Assembly: GCA_009936675.1 (NCBI GenBank)
Contig: JAACDY010000111.1
Span: 1-6,016 of the forward strand
Origin: Bacteroidota bacterium
GTDB lineage: Bacteria; Bacteroidota; Bacteroidia; Flavobacteriales; Flavobacteriaceae
Length of the DNA: 6,016 bases
Direction: 5' to 3'
How positions within the stretch are numbered: position 1 is the stretch's first letter; the number at the start of each line of letters is the position of its first letter. A program made the translations under genes and the position numbers. The notes under the pieces are model-generated. The model made no database searches, was not told where the DNA came from, and saw nothing but the letters and a program-made list of their open reading frames with translations. This document shows, piece by piece, positions 1 to 5,281 of this stretch.

Positions 1-220
1 AAATGTAGATGAAGCCTATTCAATCCAATACCATTTACTGGATTTGATAAGAATGATCTATTTAGAGGGTAATCCTACAGGGATTAAAGTTCTTATGGAT
101 GCCTTGGGTCTTTGTAAGAACCACTTAAGACTTCCTTTGGTTGGTGCCTCCAAAGAGTTGACCCTTCGATTGGAAGCTGAGTTAAAAAAGCTTATGCCCG
201 TTCAAACCGCTCAATCCTAA
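1..220 (+). CDS. dapA: 4-hydroxy-tetrahydrodipicolinate synthase, C-terminal end (partial)
   Basis: This is the last 72 codons of a gene that begins left of the window; the reading frame starts at base 2 and ends at TAA 218-220. The visible peptide includes HLLDLIRMIYLEGNPTGIK and a later HLRLPLVGAS. This matches the C-terminal helices of the DapA family, where an EGNPxGIK segment is followed by a xxRLPLxxxS segment and a final helix. DapA condenses pyruvate with aspartate semialdehyde in the cytoplasm, the first committed step to diaminopimelate and lysine. The catalytic lysine and the (beta/alpha)8 barrel core lie outside the window, so the identity rests on the tail alone. Another member of the same lyase superfamily, such as N-acetylneuraminate lyase, is less likely but cannot be excluded. 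The stop codon lies 68 bases before bamD, and no strong terminator is visible after it. Confidence 0.83.
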   Translation, partial: NVDEAYSIQYHLLDLIRMIYLEGNPTGIKVLMDALGLCKNHLRLPLVGASKELTLRLEAELKKLMPVQTAQS

Positions 221-240
221 TTGAACTTCAGTGCTTTATC

Positions 241-262
241 GTTTTGAATAATTGATCAAAAC
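241..262. repeat. 7-bp perfect inverted repeat upstream of bamD
   Basis: GTTTTGA (241-247) and TCAAAAC (256-262) are perfect reverse complements separated by 8 bases. No T-tract follows on either side, so an intrinsic terminator is unlikely. The TTG at 252-254, a candidate -33 element for bamD, sits in the spacer, so the dyad could be an operator. No binding protein can be named, and chance occurrence in AT-rich DNA is possible. Confidence 0.4.
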
Positions 263-284
263 TGTAAATAATTTATTAATTTCG
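252..284 (+). promoter_or_regulatory. Candidate Bacteroidota-type promoter for bamD
   Basis: A TTG at 252-254 is followed after 22 bases by TAATTTCG at 277-284, one mismatch from the Bacteroidota -7 consensus TAnnTTTG, and then by CGCC and the ATG at 289. The spacing is slightly longer than usual. Transcription would be expected to start very near the ATG, implying a leaderless or nearly leaderless message if this promoter is used. The sequence shows the motif; its activity is inferred. Confidence 0.42.
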
Positions 285-288
285 CGCC

Positions 289-1095
289 ATGTTAAGCAAG
301 TTTAACCTTTACGTTTTAGTAACACTTTTCTTTGTTTTAATTACATCCTGTAATGAATATCAAAAGCTACTCAACAACGATGATAACAATCTAAAGTATA
401 AAGCGGCAGAGGAGTATTACAACAATGGGGAGTACCAGAGGGCTAATCGCATCTTGGAACAGTTGGTGCCTGTCTATCGCGGGAAGCCTCAGGCTGAGCG
501 TTTGGTATACTTTTTTGCTGATTCATATTTTCAAACCAAAAATTATTACTTGGCATCCTATCAGTTTGAAGGTTTTATCAAGTCGTTTCCAAAGTCCCAA
601 AAATTGGAAGAAGCCAGTTATTATGCTGCAAAATCTCATTATATGATGTCCCCTGCCTACAGTTTGGATCAGGAGGAGACCCATACGGCCATCGAAAAGC
701 TTCAGATTTTTATGAACAATTACCCCAAATCCAAATTTACAGATGAATGTAACCAACTCATCAGTGAATTACAGAATAAGATCGAAAAGAAAGAATTTGA
801 AGTGGCCAAACAATATTATACGATCTATGATTTCAGAGCAGCGATCAAGTCTTTGGATAATTTTATTGCCGAATTTGTAGGTTCTAAATTCAGAGAAGAG
901 GCTTTGTATTATAAGTTTTTGGCATCTTATGAAATTGCCATCAACAGCATCCAATCCAAAAAATATCAAAGATTACAGGATCTTAAACAATTACACAATA
1001 ACATCGTTCGTTATTATCCAGAAACACTTTTTGAGGAAGACCTGAGCAAAAAAATGAATAAGGTCGAAAAAGAAATTAATACCTTTGCCAACTAA
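289..1095 (+). CDS. bamD: Outer membrane protein assembly factor BamD (lipoprotein)
   Basis: This 268-residue protein has a short lysine-containing leader, a hydrophobic stretch (about residues 7-19) and the lipobox I-T-S-C with Cys21 as the predicted lipid-modified residue, so it should be anchored to the outer membrane. The rest is helical and TPR-like. Repeated segments carry alternating Tyr, Ala and Leu, beginning near AAEEYYNNGEY (about 39-49), with NYPKS- and SFPKS-type turns between helices as in the BamD/YfiO family. BamD is an essential partner of BamA in inserting beta-barrel proteins into the outer membrane. The length is typical of the family. The ATG is chosen because it gives a complete lipoprotein leader and follows a promoter-like motif. 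The gene is the first of a tight cluster, with omega starting 14 bases after its TAA. A different TPR lipoprotein is possible but less likely given the whole-length fit and the gene order. Confidence 0.9.
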   Translation: MLSKFNLYVLVTLFFVLITSCNEYQKLLNNDDNNLKYKAAEEYYNNGEYQRANRILEQLVPVYRGKPQAERLVYFFADSYFQTKNYYLASYQFEGFIKSFPKSQKLEEASYYAAKSHYMMSPAYSLDQEETHTAIEKLQIFMNNYPKSKFTDECNQLISELQNKIEKKEFEVAKQYYTIYDFRAAIKSLDNFIAEFVGSKFREEALYYKFLASYEIAINSIQSKKYQRLQDLKQLHNNIVRYYPETLFEEDLSKKMNKVEKEINTFAN

Positions 1096-1109
1096 TCAAT
1101 GAATAAGTC

Positions 1110-1439
1110 ATGACAAAATACAGAAATTCTAATGCCCCTGCCTCAACTTCAACCTACAACCGAGAGGCTTTGGAGTCTCCTACAGAAAACATTTACGAGG
1201 CTTTGTCGATCATTTCCAAGCGTTCCAATCAGATCAATTTGGACATCAGAAAAGAATTACACGAAAAACTAGATGAGTTTGCTACCCACAATGATAGTTT
1301 GGAGGAAATTTTTGAGAACAAAGAGCAAATAGAAGTATCCAAGTTCTATGAGCGTTTGCCTAAGCCGCATGCTATTGCGATTGAAGAGTGGTTGAATGAT
1401 AAAATTTACCACAGAAGCACAGAGGACAACAACTCATAA
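1110..1439 (+). CDS. rpoZ: DNA-directed RNA polymerase omega subunit, Bacteroidota type
   Basis: This 109-residue protein has the core signature of omega/Rpb6: NIYEALSIISKRSNQI (residues 27-42) aligns by eye with the E. coli omega segment NRFDLVLVAARRARQM, including the conserved Arg and Gln. An acidic helix with LEEIFENKEQIEVSKFYERLPKP (about 64-86) follows, as in Bacteroidota omega proteins. Omega binds the beta' subunit and helps assemble and stabilise RNA polymerase. The first 25 residues are Ser/Thr/Asn-rich and probably flexible. The ATG at 1110 overlaps the stop of a four-codon mini-ORF (ATG at 1099, TGA at 1111-1113) in an ATGA arrangement. The next gene, coaBC, begins 3 bases after the TAA. 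An rpoZ-coaBC pairing is also known from Firmicutes such as Bacillus, which supports the call. The protein is divergent from the proteobacterial form, so identity comes from the core motif and context together. Confidence 0.87.
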   Translation: MTKYRNSNAPASTSTYNREALESPTENIYEALSIISKRSNQINLDIRKELHEKLDEFATHNDSLEEIFENKEQIEVSKFYERLPKPHAIAIEEWLNDKIYHRSTEDNNS

Positions 1440-1442
1440 GTC

Positions 1443-2648
1443 ATGAGCGTTCTAAGCGGAAAAAAAATCCTCCTGGGCATCTCCGGTGGTATAGCCGCTT
1501 ATAAATCCCCTCTTATTGTTAGACTGCTAAAATCCCTTGGTGCTGAGGTGAAGATTGTCATGACACCTTCAGCAAAAGATTTTGTAACTCCACTAACACT
1601 CTCTACCCTCTCTAATCACCCTGTATATTCCACTTTTACTGAAGAATTGTATGACAACCCCGTGTGGAACGATCATGTGGCATTAGGAAAATGGGCCGAT
1701 TTGTTGTTGATTGCTCCTGCAACATCCAACACCCTTTCTGCTATGGTTCATGCCAAGTGTAACAACCTGCTTATTGCTACTTATTTATCTTGTACCTGTC
1801 CAGTTTATATAGCTCCAGCCATGGATTTAGATATGTATGCCCACCCCGCAAACCAACAAAATTTAAAGGAATTAAATCGTATTGGGAATAAAGTATTATC
1901 CGTAGGGGAGGGATTTTTGGCCAGTGGTTTACACGGTAAGGGAAGAATGTTGGAGCCAGAAGAAATTATTCGACATATCAGTGAAGATCTAGAATCAGGG
2001 CTACCGCTATACGGAAAAAAAGTATTGATTACAGCTGGTCCAACATACGAACCTATCGATCCAGTTCGGTTTATCGGCAACCACTCTAGCGGTAAAATGG
2101 GGTTTGCACTTGCAGAGGAAGCCCGGCAATTGGGAGCTCATGTGACCCTCATTTCAGGGCCTACAGTGCTTGTAGCTTCTCCCGATATCGACCGTCACAA
2201 CGTATTGACCGCCCAAGAAATGTATGCAATTGCATTGGAGTATTTTGCTGAGACAGATATTGCCATTGCCGCCGCCGCAGTAGCAGATTTTAAACCCCTA
2301 AATGTGGGGGATCAAAAAATCAAAAAAGAAAGTGGATTCCAATCTATTGAGTTAGAAAAAACCTTGGATATTTTGGCAGAAATGGGCAAGCGAAAACAAA
2401 AACAATTTCTTTTGGGTTTTGCCCTAGAGACAGAGGATGAAATTAGCAATGCCATCAAAAAGATCAAGTCCAAAAACTTGGATGCTATTGTACTAAATTC
2501 CCTCAATGAACATGGAGCTGGCTTTTCTGTGGATTCCAATAAGGTGACCTACATTGACCAAAACGAAACCATTATTCCCTTTGAATTAAAGTCTAAAATT
2601 TTGGTTGCTAAAGATATCTTTTCCCAAATACTGACTCAAAATGCATAA
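1443..2648 (+). CDS. coaBC: Bifunctional phosphopantothenoylcysteine decarboxylase / phosphopantothenate-cysteine ligase
   Basis: This 401-residue fusion protein joins cysteine to 4'-phosphopantothenate (CoaB) and decarboxylates the product (CoaC), giving 4'-phosphopantetheine for coenzyme A. The N-terminal flavoprotein domain (about 1-185) shows GISGGIAAYKS (12-22) and the FMN-binding APATSNT segment. His78 in DHVALGKWADL corresponds to the catalytic His75 of E. coli. The CoaB domain (about 190-400) shows ITAGPTYEPIDPVRFIGNHS with Asn213 (E. coli Asn210), the AAAAVADFKP segment (276-285), and KIKK with Lys292 (E. coli Lys289). Two CoaC positions differ from E. coli: PAMD with Asp128 where Asn125 is expected, and LASG with Ser161 where Cys158 is expected. 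I recall both forms from other Bacteroidota, so this is more likely a lineage variant than an inactive enzyme. An A8 run lies at 1460-1467. The gene starts 3 bases after rpoZ and overlaps the next gene by 8. Confidence 0.95.
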   Translation: MSVLSGKKILLGISGGIAAYKSPLIVRLLKSLGAEVKIVMTPSAKDFVTPLTLSTLSNHPVYSTFTEELYDNPVWNDHVALGKWADLLLIAPATSNTLSAMVHAKCNNLLIATYLSCTCPVYIAPAMDLDMYAHPANQQNLKELNRIGNKVLSVGEGFLASGLHGKGRMLEPEEIIRHISEDLESGLPLYGKKVLITAGPTYEPIDPVRFIGNHSSGKMGFALAEEARQLGAHVTLISGPTVLVASPDIDRHNVLTAQEMYAIALEYFAETDIAIAAAAVADFKPLNVGDQKIKKESGFQSIELEKTLDILAEMGKRKQKQFLLGFALETEDEISNAIKKIKSKNLDAIVLNSLNEHGAGFSVDSNKVTYIDQNETIIPFELKSKILVAKDIFSQILTQNA

Positions 2649-3528
2649 AATCATTTTTTCCTTCTTGTTGATTCTTTCATTGATCAAAACCTATGGGCAA
2701 GAACTCAATGCTCAATTTGTTGTGAATGCTGATTTGGTCAATCAGACCAATCAGCAAATTTTTGAAACTTTGGAGCGATCCCTCAATGAATTCATCAATT
2801 CACAATCTTGGTCGAATCAAGATTTTTTCCCACAAGAAAAAATCACTTGTAGTTTTGTACTCAATTTATCGAGTTACAATGCCTCCAAATTCGAAGGGAC
2901 ACTTCAAATACAATCCCAAAGAACTATTTTTGATTCTAATTACGACAGTCCTCTTTTGAATTTTTTAGACAAGGATATCAGTTTTACCTATCAAGAATTT
3001 CAACCCTTATTTTTTAGCCCTGCATCCTTTGAATCCAATTTGGTTTCTTTGATCAGTTTTTATGCTTATATTATTATGGGAATCAATGCTGACAGTCTAA
3101 GATTCAAAGGAGGAGACCCTTATTTTGAGCAAGCCCAACGAATTGTCAATTTATCGCAACAAAGTGGAGCCCTTGGATGGATACAGAATGACAGTAACCG
3201 TAATCGTTTCTGGCTGAGTGATACCATGCGTTCCAATACCTTTAGGGAGTATAGAGAAGCACTCTATACCTATCACCGTAAAGGCTTGGATTTGATGCCC
3301 GAAAAACCATCGGAGGCCAAAAAAAATATTATAAGTGCGCTGCTACCCCTTGAAAACCTATACGATCGTCGACCCAATGCAATGCTATTACAAATGTTTT
3401 TTGATGCCAAGGCAGATGAAATTGTCAATCTTTTTTCGGACGGCCCTGAAGTGGATTTTGACAGGGCTTCCAAGATGTTAAAAAAAATAGCCCCTTTTTA
3501 TCAACCTCAGTGGAAACAAATTAAATAG
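2641..3528 (+). CDS. DUF4835 family exported protein (possible type IX secretion protein PorD)
   Basis: This 295-residue protein begins with a signal peptide: Lys3, a hydrophobic core (about 4-15), and a likely cut after Gly19 (TYG|QELNAQ). There is no lipobox Cys, so it should be released into the periplasm or act at the outer membrane. The mature start QELNAQFVVNADLVNQTNQQIFETLERSLNEFIN is the typical opening of DUF4835 proteins of Bacteroidota. These sit next to coaBC and recN in that phylum and, as I recall, are named PorD in some databases because of a link to type IX secretion. Residues about 20-130 look beta-rich and the C-terminal half (about 160-290) helical. No catalytic motif is visible. 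The start codon lies inside the end of coaBC (8-base overlap), suggesting coupled translation. The stop TAG lies in the left arm of a terminator-like hairpin. Family membership is fairly sure; function is not shown by the sequence. Confidence 0.85.
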   Translation: MHKIIFSFLLILSLIKTYGQELNAQFVVNADLVNQTNQQIFETLERSLNEFINSQSWSNQDFFPQEKITCSFVLNLSSYNASKFEGTLQIQSQRTIFDSNYDSPLLNFLDKDISFTYQEFQPLFFSPASFESNLVSLISFYAYIIMGINADSLRFKGGDPYFEQAQRIVNLSQQSGALGWIQNDSNRNRFWLSDTMRSNTFREYREALYTYHRKGLDLMPEKPSEAKKNIISALLPLENLYDRRPNAMLLQMFFDAKADEIVNLFSDGPEVDFDRASKMLKKIAPFYQPQWKQIK

Positions 3529-3554
3529 TTTCATTTTTTGAAATTATTTTTTTT
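3523..3554 (+). terminator. AT-rich intrinsic-terminator-like hairpin after the DUF4835 gene
   Basis: AAATAGTTTCA (3523-3533) can pair with TGAAATTATTT (3539-3549) as an 11-bp stem containing one G-U wobble and a 5-base T loop. The T-run spans 3547-3554, so it shares three bases with the right arm. The DUF4835 stop codon (3526-3528) is within the left arm. The stem has only one G-C pair, so it would be weak; termination is inferred from shape and position. Confidence 0.45.
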
Positions 3555-3568
3555 CTCAAGTATCTTTG
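3537..3568 (+). promoter_or_regulatory. Consensus Bacteroidota promoter for recN
   Basis: TTTG at 3537-3540 and TATCTTTG at 3561-3568 match the -33 (TTTG) and -7 (TAnnTTTG) elements recognised by the Bacteroidota primary sigma factor exactly, with a 20-base spacer. Transcription would start around 3572-3576, leaving a leader of roughly 20 bases before the TTG start codon at 3595. The -33 element overlaps the terminator-like hairpin of the preceding gene. This is the best promoter match in the window. Confidence 0.68.
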
Positions 3569-3594
3569 ATGTATAACTGCTTTAATAATTACGA

Positions 3595-5247
3595 TTGATT
3601 ACCAGTCTAAAGATTTCGAATTACGCTCTTATAGAGCATTTGGATATATCCTTTGATTCGGGTATGACCTGCATTACTGGAGAGACAGGTGCTGGGAAAT
3701 CCATTCTCATGGGAGGGCTTGGTTTGGTTTTGGGCAAAAGAGCAGACATGAGCGTGCTTAAAGACAATCAAAAAAAGTGTGTCATTGAGGCCAGTTTTTT
3801 GATTGACAAGTACAACCTTCAAGATTTTTTCGAGGCCTCTGGACTCGATTATGAAGCTGAAACCTTGTTGAGAAGAGAAATCATTCCCACGGGGAAATCA
3901 AGAGCTTTTATCAACGATACTCCCGTAAATCTAGACCCCCTCGTTCGATTAAGCGAAGTTTTGATCGATGTCCATTCTCAACTAGAAAATCAGTCACTGT
4001 TCAAAAATGAGTACCAGTTTTTGGTTCTAGATGCCATAGCAGGAAACCAAGAGACGCTTAAAGCGTATAAAAATAAACTCAGTGAATATCAAACCACTCA
4101 AAGGGAGTATGAGCATCTAAAGTCACTCAATGAGGAGGCTGCCAAAATTCAAGACTACAATCAATTTTTATATGACGAATTGGCCAGTGAAGAATTGACA
4201 CCCGATATGCTGACCCCTTTGGAAGAGGAGATTGATCAGTTATCCAATGTTGAGGCTCTTCAGCAGTATCTCTCTCAAGGCATTCACTTGATTGAGGAGG
4301 AACAAATAGGACTGCTTACCCAATTCTCTGGTCTGAATGCCTTACTCAACGACGCTGCCTCTAAATCCAAAAATCTGAATGTTTTTAAAGAGCGAATCAA
4401 TAGCCTATCCATAGAACTGAAAGACATTTTGGAGGATTTAATCAATAAGCAGGATACTCTTGAAAGTAATCCAGTACTATTGGAGAGACTTTCTGGTCGG
4501 TGGGATAAAATCCAGAATCTTTTTCAAAAACATCAGGTGGATAATGTCGAGGATTTGATTCAAGTAAGAGATCAACTTGAAAAAAAGCTTGAGGAAACGC
4601 AAGACCTTGGACAAAAGATCAATGCCCTTAAAGAACGGCTGACTGGATTGGAACAATTGTTGGAAGGTTTATCCAAACAATTGCACGAAAACCGAAAGAA
4701 GGCTACTCCCAAGCTCTGTGTCCAAATGCAGCAAATCATCTCAAGAATGGGCATGCAAAATGCCAGGTTTAGGATTGATCTGACATCGGTTGATCAATTT
4801 TTAGGTAATGGAAAAGAACAAATTGATTTCTTGTTTTCTGCCAATTTGGGATCTGATTTTAAACCGATCAAAAAAGTGGCTTCAGGTGGTGAGATGTCGA
4901 GAATTATGCTTTCCATCAAAGCCATCCTATCCCGATTCAAACAATTGCCCAGTATTGTTTTTGATGAAATTGACACGGGAGTCTCTGGAGCAGTCTCAAA
5001 TGAGATTGCCAACATCATGGCGCATATGTCAGAAAATATGCAGGTATTTACCATTACCCACCTCCCACAAGTCGCCGCCAAAGGAAAACAACATTTTTTG
5101 GTTTACAAAGAGGTAAGGGGTAACACCACTGTGACCAAACTCAAAGAGTTAAATCAAGAGGATAGAATAAAAGAATTGGCCCAAATGCTATCCGGGGAAG
5201 AATTGACACGAACTGCCCTAGATCATGCCAAACAATTACTCAATTAA
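3595..5247 (+). CDS. recN: DNA repair protein RecN (SMC-like ATPase)
   Basis: This 550-residue protein is of normal length for RecN, an SMC-like ATPase that acts early in recombinational repair of double-strand breaks. The N-terminal lobe has TSLKISNYALIEHLDISF and Walker A GETGAGKS (29-36). A Q-loop-like HSQLENQ lies at 127-133, where many RecN proteins have HGQHEHQ. A long helical region rich in Glu, Lys, Leu and Gln (about 150-390) should form the coiled-coil arm. The C-terminal lobe has the ABC signature ASGGEMSR (429-436), Walker B IVFDEIDTG (454-462) and the switch His489 in THLPQVAA. The start is TTG: an in-frame TAA at 3586-3588 leaves no upstream ATG, and the next in-frame ATG (Met24) would remove the first strand and abut the Walker A motif. 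The gene appears to have its own promoter, separate from the bamD cluster. No SOS-type operator was recognised. Confidence 0.95.
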   Translation: MITSLKISNYALIEHLDISFDSGMTCITGETGAGKSILMGGLGLVLGKRADMSVLKDNQKKCVIEASFLIDKYNLQDFFEASGLDYEAETLLRREIIPTGKSRAFINDTPVNLDPLVRLSEVLIDVHSQLENQSLFKNEYQFLVLDAIAGNQETLKAYKNKLSEYQTTQREYEHLKSLNEEAAKIQDYNQFLYDELASEELTPDMLTPLEEEIDQLSNVEALQQYLSQGIHLIEEEQIGLLTQFSGLNALLNDAASKSKNLNVFKERINSLSIELKDILEDLINKQDTLESNPVLLERLSGRWDKIQNLFQKHQVDNVEDLIQVRDQLEKKLEETQDLGQKINALKERLTGLEQLLEGLSKQLHENRKKATPKLCVQMQQIISRMGMQNARFRIDLTSVDQFLGNGKEQIDFLFSANLGSDFKPIKKVASGGEMSRIMLSIKAILSRFKQLPSIVFDEIDTGVSGAVSNEIANIMAHMSENMQVFTITHLPQVAAKGKQHFLVYKEVRGNTTVTKLKELNQEDRIKELAQMLSGEELTRTALDHAKQLLN

Positions 5248-5250
5248 CTG

Positions 5251-5258
5251 TATCTTTA
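5251..5258 (+). promoter_or_regulatory. Weak candidate -7 element for fabI
   Basis: TATCTTTA lies in the 34-base gap after recN and is one mismatch from TAnnTTTG. No clear TTG or TTTG is seen 19-23 bases upstream, so the match is only partial. If active it would give a leader of about 20 bases; otherwise fabI is transcribed through from recN, since no terminator is visible in the gap. Confidence 0.3.
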
Positions 5259-5281
5259 AAACCAATTTAACAGCATAATTC

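Noticed and set aside
425..1095. Other-frame and minus-strand ORFs across bamD (425-646 +, 523-756 -, 769-969 -)
   Set aside because: They lie wholly within a well-supported bamD gene and their translations show no recognisable family; they are shadows.
1805..2539. Minus-strand ORFs of 91 and 75 codons inside coaBC
   Set aside because: Fully antisense to a conserved enzyme with intact motifs, with no family resemblance.
2600..2622. TATCTTTT with an upstream TTTG as an internal promoter for the DUF4835 gene
   Set aside because: The spacer is only 11 bases, the -7 motif has a mismatch, and the genes overlap; coupling to coaBC is the simpler explanation.
4808..5116. 102-codon + strand ORF inside recN
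   Set aside because: It overlaps the RecN signature, Walker B and switch region in another frame; the RecN frame is unmistakable.
5204..5209. TTGACA near the 3' end of recN as a -35 box
   Set aside because: It is coding sequence, too far from the fabI -7 candidate, and TTGACA is not the element used by Bacteroidota primary sigma.
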